From a virus, in the IMG/VR virus record IMGVR_UViG_3300030060_005518, positions 1-36,236 of that record: 36,236 nucleotides of DNA; one strand, written 5' to 3'. Below are positions 7,130 to 13,889 of the stretch, in pieces (the stretch's first letter is position 1; each line of letters starts with the position of its first letter). The translations under genes were made by a program, and so were the position numbers. The notes below the pieces were generated by a model, which was not told the DNA's origin, made no database searches, and saw only the letters and a program-made list of their open reading frames with translations.

Positions 7130-8809
7130 ATGAGTAATATACATTCTAAACAAACAGGAAACCAATTACATTATCCTAGAAGATACAAAGAAGCACATGA
7201 TGAAACAATTCTTTGTAAATCAGATGATACATATCAAAAATTTTTAGGATCAAGCGAATTGAAAGAAATTACATTAACACCTGTTGCTGATAGTTCAGGA
7301 AGTTTGAATAACAAATATTTTTACATTTATACAAGGAATTGCACACAAAAAATTGCTATGTATTTTAATGTAAATAACGCAGGAACATTGACAATAGCTG
7401 ATGTTGATAATTTAACTGATAGGTTGATTGAAATTACCTTAAACACCAATGATACTGTAGCAACAATTGTTGATCAAATAAAAGCAAAAGTTGAATCAAT
7501 ACATTCAACTGCTCATCAACTTTATTCATCATCAGTTGATGGAACATCAGCATATGTAGTTCAAAACTTTAACACAAAAGATTGGGAAGTTGGAAACACA
7601 GGATTTTCAGTTAGTGTAGAAACATCACCATATGATAAAGATGAATTTATTATTGCTACAGCCAACACAGGAGTTTTAGCCATGACAGATGCTAAAGAAT
7701 ATATTGCTGACACTATTGGAGATATGGTTACAGGAAACACAGAGACAAATGTTGCTGTTACCTATGATGATTCTGATAATACATTAGATTTCAATGTCAG
7801 TTTAGATGGTGCCCCTTTGACTACAGAGGAAGTTCAGGACATTGTTGGAGCTATGTTTACAGGTAATACAGAAACAAATATTACCGCAACATATCAAGAT
7901 GCTGATGGAACAATTGATCTTGTAGTTGCAGGAGAAACAGGAGATATTTCAAGTGTTACAATTACAGCAGATACAGGAGAACACGCAGGAGCAGAGGGAG
8001 CTTATTCTATAGTAATAGCAGGTGGAACAAATATTTCAACTTCAATAACAGATGGGACATTAACAATATCAGAAACAACTGAAAAGAAAACAAAATCAGA
8101 TATTGATACTTTAACAGGAACAACAGAAACTAATTTAGGAGAATTTACAGGAAGTACAATTCCAAATTCTAGAGATATTAAAACTGCTATTCAGGATTTG
8201 GAAACAAAAGCAGAAACTGAAGCAACAACTTCTGTTAAAGGGATTGCTAGTTTTAATACATCAGATTTTACAGTTACAAGTGGAGCAGTAAGTTCAAAGA
8301 AATTTGCTATAATATCAGAAACATACAGGTATGAAGCTCAAAATTTAGTTCCTGTAGCAACAAGTTTTTATGGATGGAATAATGAACAACACAACAAATC
8401 AGGAAAAGTTGAAACTGAACTTGGAGAAAATTTAAATGATTTAACAACAAATTATGGATTATGGAGTACGGTTTACATTAGACCAAACATGACAGGGACA
8501 TTTACTTTTCAAGATATGTCAGCAATAATGTCAGGAACTAATGGAGCAGTTGTAAAATTGAATCTTTATAAATTTTCTCCAAATGGAGAAACAGCAAATT
8601 ATGGTAATGGAACTTTAATTTCAACAACAAGCCACACATTGACAGGTAATGATAATCCTGTTATGGCAACAGGATCAAATGCAGAAGAATCAGAAACTTT
8701 AGTATTAGCATCACTTGATGTTTTAATGTTTGTATTAACAGTAGAAGAAGATTTAGAAGATTTAGATTGTAGAGGATCTTTTTCTTTTAATATTGAAAGA
8801 GCTTATTAA
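7130..8809 (+). CDS. Tail fibre / receptor-binding-like protein with tandem repeats
   Basis: 559 aa, rich in Thr, Asn, Ser and Asp, as in trimeric phage fibres. Two repeats start with TGNTET at residues 201 and 244 (43-residue period): 'GDMVTGNTETNVAVTYDDSD' and 'GAMFTGNTETNITATYQDAD'. A third weaker copy, LTGTTETNLGEFTGST, follows near 325. VKGIASFNTSDFTVTSG (about 371-387) is a motif found in phage fibre shafts. The C-terminal 170 residues lack repeats and could be the receptor-binding head. It lies just before the lysis genes. Confidence 0.72.
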   Translation: MSNIHSKQTGNQLHYPRRYKEAHDETILCKSDDTYQKFLGSSELKEITLTPVADSSGSLNNKYFYIYTRNCTQKIAMYFNVNNAGTLTIADVDNLTDRLIEITLNTNDTVATIVDQIKAKVESIHSTAHQLYSSSVDGTSAYVVQNFNTKDWEVGNTGFSVSVETSPYDKDEFIIATANTGVLAMTDAKEYIADTIGDMVTGNTETNVAVTYDDSDNTLDFNVSLDGAPLTTEEVQDIVGAMFTGNTETNITATYQDADGTIDLVVAGETGDISSVTITADTGEHAGAEGAYSIVIAGGTNISTSITDGTLTISETTEKKTKSDIDTLTGTTETNLGEFTGSTIPNSRDIKTAIQDLETKAETEATTSVKGIASFNTSDFTVTSGAVSSKKFAIISETYRYEAQNLVPVATSFYGWNNEQHNKSGKVETELGENLNDLTTNYGLWSTVYIRPNMTGTFTFQDMSAIMSGTNGAVVKLNLYKFSPNGETANYGNGTLISTTSHTLTGNDNPVMATGSNAEESETLVLASLDVLMFVLTVEEDLEDLDCRGSFSFNIERAY

Positions 8810-8812
8810 AAA

Positions 8813-9004
8813 ATGACAAAAATGATAGATATAATTGAAAGATGTTGTCCGACAACAATATTTTTGAATGTTGGAGCAATAGGAATAGGAATGAGTGAGG
8901 TGGAACAAGGATTAAAGATTATATCTTATGCAGTTGCAATCATTTGGACTATCTTAAAAATTAGAGCAGAGATAAAATTATACAATGAAAAACATAATAA
9001 ATAA
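8813..9004 (+). CDS. Small membrane protein, holin candidate
   Basis: 63 aa. A hydrophobic stretch TTIFLNVGAIGIGM (about 14-27) is followed by IISYAVAIIWTILKI (about 36-50), then a charged tail (RAEIKLYNEKHNK). Two short transmembrane segments with a basic C-terminus fit a holin. It is 3 nt after the fibre gene and overlaps the lysin gene by 20 nt, so it belongs to the lysis cassette. Holin activity is inferred from size, topology and place. Confidence 0.6.
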   Translation: MTKMIDIIERCCPTTIFLNVGAIGIGMSEVEQGLKIISYAVAIIWTILKIRAEIKLYNEKHNK

Positions 9005-9458
9005 ATTATTACAGTTTATTTGGAAAGCTATTGAGGGAAAAATGATTGTAAAAGCAAATTTATTATTGATTAGAAAATCATTTACTGAAAAAAGTACATT
9101 AGGAGAGTTGTATTTGAATGGAGAATTTAAAGCTCACACTTTAGAATTACCATGGAAAGACAATCAAAGATCAATTTCTTGTATTCCATCAGGAACATAT
9201 GATGTCAGATTCAGATACCCAAGAGAATCAGCATCAAGAGATTATTTACATTTAATGGTTAAAGATGTAAAAGACAGAGATTACATTTTATTTCATAGAG
9301 GTAACACATCAAAAGATACAAGAGGTTGTATTTTAACAGGATTAACAAAAAAGAAAGATTGGATCGGACAATCTACATTGGCTCATGAAGAACTGATGAA
9401 TTCAATAATAGAATTAAAAACAACAAGTAAAATTAAATTAATAATTAAAAACAAATAA
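8985..9458 (+). CDS. DUF5675-like protein, probable endolysin
   Basis: 157 aa. From residue 22 it matches the DUF5675 pattern: LLLIRKSFTEKSTLGELYLNG, the 'HTLELPWKDNQRSISCIPSGTY' block (51-72) and 'LFHRGNTSKDTRGCILTG' (102-119). His104 and Cys115 in H-x-GNT-x5-GC resemble the His/Cys active site of YkuD L,D-transpeptidase-type folds. A peptidoglycan-active enzyme is likely, although the activity of this family is not settled to my knowledge. The first 20 residues are amphipathic, and Met20 (9042) is an alternative start at the domain edge. It is flanked on both sides by small membrane proteins. Confidence 0.72.
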   Translation: MKNIINKLLQFIWKAIEGKMIVKANLLLIRKSFTEKSTLGELYLNGEFKAHTLELPWKDNQRSISCIPSGTYDVRFRYPRESASRDYLHLMVKDVKDRDYILFHRGNTSKDTRGCILTGLTKKKDWIGQSTLAHEELMNSIIELKTTSKIKLIIKNK

Positions 9459-9460
9459 AC

Positions 9461-9649
9461 ATGAAAGAATATTTATTGATGACTATTTTGAAGTCAAAAA
9501 AAGTATGGTACACTATTGCAGCAATTGTTGTTCCTATGATAGCAAAAGCATTAGATGTTGATGAAACATCTGTCTCAAATATTTTTTGGGCATTAGTATC
9601 TTTAACAGGTGCTCAGGGAATTGCTGACATGGGTAAACACTCTAAATAG
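9461..9649 (+). CDS. Small membrane protein, holin-like
   Basis: 62 aa. It has a transmembrane segment VWYTIAAIVVPMIAKAL (about 15-31), a polar linker DVDETSVSN, a second weak hydrophobic segment IFWALVSLTGAQGIA, and a short basic tail. It begins 2 nt after the lysin stop. Either this protein or the 63-aa protein at 8813 may be the holin, the other an antiholin or spanin-like partner. A terminator follows. Confidence 0.6.
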   Translation: MKEYLLMTILKSKKVWYTIAAIVVPMIAKALDVDETSVSNIFWALVSLTGAQGIADMGKHSK

Positions 9650-9703
9650 AAAAGGTTTCTCAATACCTGACAAACAAATTGAGAGTTTTCATTGTTTTTA
9701 GTT

Positions 9704-9739
9704 GAGAGGTGGGGAAAGTTTCGGCTTTCTCCATCTTTT
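9704..9739 (+). terminator. Terminator after the lysis cassette
   Basis: AGGTGGGGAAAG (9707-9718) pairs with CTTTCTCCATCT (9725-9736): 12 bp with two G-U pairs and a TTTCGG loop, followed by a short T run. A weaker hairpin, TCTCAAT/ATTGAGA (9658-9664 with 9678-9684), lies just upstream. It separates late genes from the early region. Confidence 0.8.
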
Positions 9740-9770
9740 AACAATCAAATGTTAAAAAATTTAAAATTAG

Positions 9771-9815
9771 ATGAAAAAAATTTACAAGTTTGATCAATAT
9801 CTTTGGATTCAATGA
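9771..9815 (+). CDS. 14-codon leader ORF
   Basis: This ATG opens the frame MKKIYKFDQYLWIQ, which ends at TGA overlapping the phosphoesterase ATG (ATGA at 9812-9815). The exact ATGA overlap is the coupling form used throughout this genome, so it may be a leader peptide that delivers ribosomes to the next gene. Chance cannot be excluded at this size. Confidence 0.35.
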   Translation: MKKIYKFDQYLWIQ

Positions 9816-11044
9816 AAACTAAACAATACCGACCAAGGTGGAATGACAAAGTTATTCCATACATCAAAGAAATAAAAAAGCTCAATATCAATGAGCAAAT
9901 ACAATTTTTCAAAAATACTTTAGATAATATCAGTAATGGAAATCAAATTACTGAAGACACTAATGATATTAATAAAACTCTAGAAAGTAAAATCTCTAAT
10001 AGAATTAAAACTCTAGATGATTTAATTAATGTTGCTAAAATAGATTTGAATGAATGGATAATTGATAGGCATGTCATAAACAAATGGGATGTTGGATCTA
10101 ATATAGATGATCAGATTGTTGTTGAAGAATTGTTTCAGGTTAAAGTATGGTTAAAAAAGAATGTTGAATTTGTAAATGCTCAACAAGTCAGAAAAAACAT
10201 TCTAAAAGAAATAAAAGAAAAATCTCCTAAAATAAAAAAGATAAATTATAAAGAGACAGCTCAAAATAATTTATTAGAAATAAACATTTTTGATTTACAT
10301 TTTGGAAAATTATGTTCGGCTCAAAGTTCGCAAGATGATTACAATACAGATATTGCAAGAGAAAGATTTTTAAAAGCATTAAATAAATTGATCTTGCGAA
10401 GTAAATCATTTGAATTTGAAAAGATTCTTTTTCCAATAGGTAATGATTTTTTTAATTCAGATAATCACAAAAACGAAACAACAAAAGGGACTCCACAAGA
10501 TGAACATTTACTTTGGCAAGAAACTGTAAAAAAAGGAAGACAATTAATGCAAATTGGAATTGAATACTTGACAATGTTTGCTCCTGTTCATGTTGTTGTA
10601 GTAAATGGTAATCATGATTGGCAAAGAATGTTTATGCTTGGAGAGATGTTAGAAGGTTGGTTTCACAACAATCAGAATGTTACAATAGACAATTCATTTA
10701 AAGCTAGAAAGTATTTTAAATATGGTAAATGTTTAATTGGATTCACTCATGGTAATAATGAAAAAGCAGCAGATTTACCATTAATAATGGCTCAGGAACA
10801 ATCTCAAAATTGGCAAGATACAAAATACAGAGAATTTCATTTAGGACATTTACATCACAAAAGAGATATTAAATATAAATCATCTCAGGCATATAAAGGC
10901 ATTGTAATTCGTTATCTCAGAAGTTTGGGGGGAGAGGATACTTGGCATAATATAAAAGGGTATGTCGGATCTATTCAATCAGCAGAATCTTTCATTTGGA
11001 ATAAAGATGAGGGATTAATCGCAAATTTTTCTCATAATTTATAG
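9812..11044 (+). CDS. Calcineurin-like metallophosphoesterase
   Basis: 410 aa from ATG 9812. The track-length start at TTG 9803 is less likely because ATG 9812 is coupled to the leader ORF. The C-terminal half has all the metal-binding blocks of the calcineurin/Mre11-like superfamily: D161-L-H163, G-N-D (210-212), G-N-H-D (266-269), T-H-G (312-314) and G-H-L-H-H (345-349). The N-terminal about 140 residues contain WIIDRHVINKWDVG and a fragment like VEELFQVKVWLKKN, an extension that I have seen on phage phosphoesterases and that may bind DNA. Substrate is unknown; a DNA nuclease or end-processing role near replication genes is plausible. The stop is TAG, inside a small hairpin. Confidence 0.85.
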   Translation: MKTKQYRPRWNDKVIPYIKEIKKLNINEQIQFFKNTLDNISNGNQITEDTNDINKTLESKISNRIKTLDDLINVAKIDLNEWIIDRHVINKWDVGSNIDDQIVVEELFQVKVWLKKNVEFVNAQQVRKNILKEIKEKSPKIKKINYKETAQNNLLEINIFDLHFGKLCSAQSSQDDYNTDIARERFLKALNKLILRSKSFEFEKILFPIGNDFFNSDNHKNETTKGTPQDEHLLWQETVKKGRQLMQIGIEYLTMFAPVHVVVVNGNHDWQRMFMLGEMLEGWFHNNQNVTIDNSFKARKYFKYGKCLIGFTHGNNEKAADLPLIMAQEQSQNWQDTKYREFHLGHLHHKRDIKYKSSQAYKGIVIRYLRSLGGEDTWHNIKGYVGSIQSAESFIWNKDEGLIANFSHNL

Positions 11045-11060
11045 AGTTTAGATACTCTAT
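11041..11060 (+). other. Hairpin over the phosphoesterase stop codon
   Basis: ATAGAGT (11041-11047) and ACTCTAT (11054-11060) pair perfectly over 7 bp with a TTAGAT loop. The TAG stop lies in the 5' arm. No T tract follows. A further ATAGAGT copy lies at 11064-11070. Confidence 0.5.
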
Positions 11061-11303
11061 GTAATAGAGTTAAATATAAAGAAAAAGTAAAAGCTCAATT
11101 AAAATCAAAGGTTAAAGACAAAAAAGAGCTAAAAAACAACAAAAAATTTTAAAGTAATTTGAAGTAATTTTAACTTTAATTTATAAGTTGCTGAAAATAA
11201 GCAAGTTACAACAGTAATTTTTTTTGCATTTTATTTGCTCAGTTGTAAATTTATTGTGGTATTTGTATCATAATTAAAAACAATAACTAAAAAAAACAAA
11301 ACA
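11045..11303. other. 259-nt AT-rich intergenic region
   Basis: This gap contains the stop-codon hairpin, a Lys-rich open frame without a start (11045-11149), paired direct repeats around AAGTAATTT/GAAGTAATTTT (about 11152-11170), a small TTGCT/AGCAA hairpin near 11190, and the first copy of the repeated early promoter (11234-11265). It separates late from early genes, so a replication origin is possible, but I see no clear iteron array. Confidence 0.6.
11234..11265 (+). promoter_or_regulatory. Repeated early promoter, copy 1
   Basis: TTTGCTCA at 11234-11241 (-33 region) is followed, 24 nt start to start, by GGTATTTG at 11258-11265 (-7 region, degenerate TAnnTTTG) and then TATCATAATTAA. Copies 2 and 3 have the same boxes with the same spacing, which supports a real promoter. 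Confidence 0.7.
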
Positions 11304-11522
11304 ATGAATTTAATCAACTTAACAACAATCAACGAAAACAACTTCAGAGCAATTTTAGATACATTAATTTGCACAGGTAATGAAATTGAATTTGCTAATC
11401 CTACAAAAGAACATGAATCAATTGCTTTAGGAATGGGATTAACAACAATATTATTAGAAGATTCAAAAGAAACAACATTAATTGTCAGAGATGAAGATGA
11501 AGACATTAATTCTTGGATATAA
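11304..11522 (+). CDS. Small acidic early protein, 72 aa
   Basis: First gene after the repeated promoter, with leader ACAAAACAATG. 72 aa (MNLINLTTINENNFRAIL), ending in an acidic stretch DEDEDINSWI. It looks like a compact alpha/beta protein with strands TTILLE and TTLIVRDE. No family is recognised. Position and acidity are compatible with an early host-takeover or anti-defence factor, which is inference only. A strong hairpin follows the stop. Confidence 0.65.
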   Translation: MNLINLTTINENNFRAILDTLICTGNEIEFANPTKEHESIALGMGLTTILLEDSKETTLIVRDEDEDINSWI

Positions 11523-11539
11523 TTACTAACCATTAACAA

Positions 11540-11571
11540 ACAGGAGAGCAATCAATGATGATCTCTCCTGT
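11540..11571 (+). other. Strong intergenic hairpin
   Basis: ACAGGAGAG (11540-11548) pairs with CTCTCCTGT (11563-11571), and inside it ATCA (11551-11554) pairs with TGAT (11559-11562) around an ATGA loop, giving 13 bp with a CA bulge. No T tract follows. It may be a terminator of non-classical form, an RNA-processing site or an mRNA stabiliser. Confidence 0.6.
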
Positions 11572-11598
11572 ATAATCTTTAACTAAAAAAACAAAACA

Positions 11599-11913
11599 AT
11601 GAAAATAAATCAAATATCAAAAATCAGAAAAACAAGACAGAAATTAATCAAAGCTCAATTAGATTATGTAAATACAATGAATCAAATCATTACATATAGA
11701 GATCAATGGCATGACAGAAAGGATCAAGATCCATGGAAAAAAACAGATGAACATGACAAAGTTCAGGAATTTTGTGATACAACTGATGAAATTGTGGATA
11801 GCAGAGATCTTGGACATAATCACATTGATGATGCTATTTCAGAATTGGAAGATGTTTTATCTTGGCTAGAGAGAGAAAGAATAAATAATAAAAAAACTTC
11901 AATAAAAAGTTAA
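11599..11913 (+). CDS. Hypothetical helical early protein, 104 aa
   Basis: Leader AAAACAAAACAATG. The 104 residues are charged and appear to be two long helices (ISKIRKTRQKLIKAQLDYVN and HIDDAISELEDVLSWLERER) joined by a His/Asp/Trp-rich linker (QWHDRKDQDPWKKTDEHD). No known family. It shares the early unit with the genes on each side and is followed by promoter copy 2. Confidence 0.65.
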   Translation: MKINQISKIRKTRQKLIKAQLDYVNTMNQIITYRDQWHDRKDQDPWKKTDEHDKVQEFCDTTDEIVDSRDLGHNHIDDAISELEDVLSWLERERINNKKTSIKS

Positions 11914-11929
11914 ATTTTTTACAATTTTA

Positions 11930-11961
11930 TTTGCTCAATTAAAAAAAAGGTTTTATTTTTA
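11930..11961 (+). promoter_or_regulatory. Repeated early promoter, copy 2
   Basis: TTTGCTCA at 11930-11937 and TATTTTTA at 11954-11961 (24 nt start to start), then CATCATAATTAA. The upstream block TTTTTTACAATTTTATTTGCTCA is shared almost exactly with copy 3. The -7 box is one base from consensus at the final G. Confidence 0.7.
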
Positions 11962-11984
11962 CATCATAATTAAAAACAAAAACA

Positions 11985-12197
11985 ATGAGAACAAAATATC
12001 AAATCGGACAAACAGTAACTTTCAAAAGATCAATTTTTGGAGTAGAAAAAACAATAACTAACATTATTCATAATGTAGAAGAAGTAGATGGAAAAATCTT
12101 TTATCATATAGGTGGAGTAGGACAATCATTATTTGGTAGAGATTTAGAGGGAAAAGAAGATTGTTTCGTAGTAAATCAAGATAAAATAATTAATTAA
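11985..12197 (+). CDS. Small SH3-like beta-barrel protein, 70 aa
   Basis: 70 aa, reading MRTKYQIGQTVTFKRSIFG, then strands KTITNIIHNVEEVDGKIFYHIG and a final DCFVVNQDKIIN. The alternation 'y.iGq.V.f' with later 'V..idgki.Yhigg' is typical of short SH3-like or KOW-like barrels found in phage early proteins. A binding function is likely; the partner is unknown. It is driven by its own copy of the repeated promoter and precedes the structured region at 12204. Confidence 0.68.
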   Translation: MRTKYQIGQTVTFKRSIFGVEKTITNIIHNVEEVDGKIFYHIGGVGQSLFGRDLEGKEDCFVVNQDKIIN

Positions 12198-12203
12198 TAA
12201 TCA

Positions 12204-12328
12204 TATAGAAAGAATCTAGGTTGGGTAACTATTTGTAGAATTAATAAAATTCATAATTAAAGTGTTTCAATTGAGAATAAACTTTAAGCATAGCAAGTTA
12301 GCGGAAAATGTCCTAGATCCTTTCTATA
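12204..12328 (+). ncRNA. Candidate structured RNA closed by a 17-bp helix
   Basis: TATAGAAAGAATCTAGG (12204-12220) pairs with CCTAGATCCTTTCTATA (12312-12328) at 16 of 17 positions (one A-C mismatch). Inside are TAACT/AGTTA (12226-12230 with 12296-12300), a GAATT/AATTC hairpin (12238-12252, loop AATAA), and TTAAA..GTTT/AAACTTTAA (12257-12287) with a GT bulge. This forms a multi-branch shape like a structured RNA. I do not recognise a known family. It could be a free ncRNA or the 5' UTR of the next gene. No T tract follows. Confidence 0.55.
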
Positions 12329-12347
12329 AAACTAAAAACAAAAAACA

Positions 12348-12779
12348 ATGGACAGAAAAAGAATGCAACAATACAAAGATCAAATCTTATTATTAGAAAA
12401 AAAAGACAGAGAAACATCAAAAAGAATTTCAGCAGAATTTGATAAACTTGACAAACTAGATATTGAAAAAGAAAAAAAAGCTAGACAAAGAATTTTATCA
12501 AATAACAACTTTGAAATTAATTATGATCACAAAAATCATTTTATTAATATCCACTTTTTTGATGATGAAAAAGAAAAAGAAACAATTATCTCATTATTTG
12601 GAGATCATTTTAACAAAGAGGAATACACATTAAACTCTCCTGATCCAACATTTGTTACGAGCTTAGGATCTCAAAACATATTTACAGGAGACAATTATTT
12701 GTATTGGGAAGATCATGAAGTGTTTGAAGTGTTTTACAATCATTTAATGGACTTTTATATTAAAATCAAAGAATATTAG
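12348..12779 (+). CDS. Hypothetical protein, 143 aa
   Basis: Leader AAAAACAAAAAACAATG. The first 50 residues are a charged helix (RKRMQQYKDQILLLEKKDRE ... KEKKARQRIL). The rest is a compact alpha/beta part with FINIHFFDDEKEKETIISLFG and LYWEDHEVFEVFYNHLMDFY. No family is recognised. The stop codon lies in the first arm of the hairpin at 12776-12840. Confidence 0.65.
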   Translation: MDRKRMQQYKDQILLLEKKDRETSKRISAEFDKLDKLDIEKEKKARQRILSNNNFEINYDHKNHFINIHFFDDEKEKETIISLFGDHFNKEEYTLNSPDPTFVTSLGSQNIFTGDNYLYWEDHEVFEVFYNHLMDFYIKIKEY

Positions 12780-12840
12780 GAGGGAGTAAACTGTAAAGAA
12801 CTCAAAGGGAGATCATTGTATCTTCCTTAGTTCCTCCTAA
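12776..12840 (+). other. Nested intergenic RNA fold
   Basis: TTAGGAGGGA (12776-12785) pairs with TTCCTCCTAA (12831-12840): 10 bp with one G-U. A second hairpin GGGAGAT/ATCTTCC (12807-12813 with 12820-12826, loop CATTGT) sits inside. The upstream gene's TAG stop is in the 5' arm. No T tract follows. Possible roles are terminator, processing site or cis-regulator. Confidence 0.6.
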
Positions 12841-12869
12841 ACAAAAAATATTAATCAAAAACAAAAACA

Positions 12870-13124
12870 ATGACAAAAATTGAATTACAAACAATGGAGA
12901 TTCTGATCAGAGAATTACCAAAAATTAGACAAGCAATTGAAAATTTAACTTCTGAAGCAATTCATGAAGAAATCCAAATGACTCCTGAGGAACTTTTAGA
13001 AGATAGATGTGAAAGATTGAGAGAAAACAATGTTTCTCTAAAACTTGAAATGATAGAATTACAAAAAGAACTTAATGAATTAAAATCAAATAATCATGGC
13101 TCACAGTTATCCGATTTGGAATAA
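12870..13124 (+). CDS. Small coiled-coil protein, 84 aa
   Basis: Leader AAAAACAAAAACAATG. The protein is nearly all helix. Residues about 40-75 (LLEDRCERLRENNVSLKLEM ...) show leucine spacing like a coiled coil, ending LNELKSNNHG. The N-terminus has LIRELPKIRQAIENL. Function is unknown; dimerisation is likely. The 3' end overlaps the next gene by 29 nt. Confidence 0.65.
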   Translation: MTKIELQTMEILIRELPKIRQAIENLTSEAIHEEIQMTPEELLEDRCERLRENNVSLKLEMIELQKELNELKSNNHGSQLSDLE

Positions 13125-13410
13125 AGTTAAAAGTTGTATTTACAAATCATTCAAAGGATTTGGAGTTAAAGAGACAGGAGAGATGACAATTTGCGTTGGA
13201 TCATCAGCTAAAAATTCTCATGACTTTGTCAATACAATAGTAACTCAAAGAAAAGACAAATGGAAAAACAGAGATGTAATTGTTTTTTCATATTCAGTAG
13301 ATGATGTCATTCTAAAAAGAATGATTTTTACAATAGATAAAAAAGGAAAAGCTGATACTCCGATTAAAGTTATCAGTAAATTAAATAAATTAAAATCACT
13401 AGGGTTGTAA
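13096..13410 (+). CDS. Conserved Bacteroidetes-phage hypothetical protein, 104 aa
   Basis: 104 aa starting MAHSYPIWNKVKSCIYKSFKG, with VGSSAKNSHDFV and IVFSYSVDDVILKRMIF. This 'W..V.sciYKS.k..G' plus 'vGssakNSh.f' pattern seems familiar from Bacteroidetes phage replication regions, but no function is attached to it in my memory. It lies just upstream of the annealing-protein candidate. Confidence 0.65.
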   Translation: MAHSYPIWNKVKSCIYKSFKGFGVKETGEMTICVGSSAKNSHDFVNTIVTQRKDKWKNRDVIVFSYSVDDVILKRMIFTIDKKGKADTPIKVISKLNKLKSLGL

Positions 13411-13431
13411 AAAATAATTTTAGTAATTTTG
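13405..13431 (+). promoter_or_regulatory. Probable promoter for the recombination genes
   Basis: TAATTTTG (13424-13431) matches TAnnTTTG, with TTG (13405-13407) 16 nt upstream as a possible -33 box. The next ATG is 24 nt downstream. Confidence 0.5.
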
Positions 13432-13454
13432 AAAAATTTTTAAAAAACAAAACA

Positions 13455-13889
13455 ATGAAAATAGAAAAACTAGAAACAAAACAAGACATCATGAATCGTA
13501 TCTATATTGATAATGGATTAGTTGAATCTGATCTTCATGAAGATAAAAGAGGATTTAAATATGTCAAAAGAGAGGGAATTGAAAAGATAATTGACAAAAG
13601 AAACATTCAAGTTCATTTAGAATTAAAACTTTGTAATCTTGGAATGCCTGAAGGGAGAGACAATGTAGTCATCATGGCTACAGGAAAAATGGGAAACAAA
13701 ATGATTCAATCTTTTGGATCAGCAAATGACAAATCATGTAATACTTTTCAGCAAAAAATTATGGTTGAAATGGCTGAAAAGAGAGCAAAAGCAAGATGTG
13801 TTCTTCAGTTAGCAGGATTATACAAAGCCAATATTAAATCAGAAGATGAATTTGATTCAATGCAACCTGTCAATTCTTTGAAAAAATGA
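13455..13889 (+). CDS. Putative ssDNA-annealing / recombination protein
   Basis: 144 aa. The C-terminal half, VVIMATGKMGNKMIQSFGSA (about 73-92) followed by MVEMAEKRAKARCVLQLAGLY and SEDEFD, resembles the conserved end of phage single-strand annealing proteins (Erf/Rad52-like groups with 'AEKRA.aRavL.l.Gl....sEdE'). The next gene, overlapping by 4 nt, is a RecB-type nuclease, the standard partner of an annealing protein. The two would act in recombination-dependent replication. The family call is tentative because the N-terminus is not diagnostic. Confidence 0.5.
   Translation: MKIEKLETKQDIMNRIYIDNGLVESDLHEDKRGFKYVKREGIEKIIDKRNIQVHLELKLCNLGMPEGRDNVVIMATGKMGNKMIQSFGSANDKSCNTFQQKIMVEMAEKRAKARCVLQLAGLYKANIKSEDEFDSMQPVNSLKK

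Noticed and set aside
11045-11303. Replication origin with iterons
   Set aside because: Only one pair of short AT-rich direct repeats is visible; no array, no GC-skew switch that I could judge by eye.
12204-12328. Inverted repeats as the ends of a miniature transposable element
   Set aside because: There is no target-site duplication, no second copy in the genome, and the interior has further internal pairing, which favours an RNA structure.
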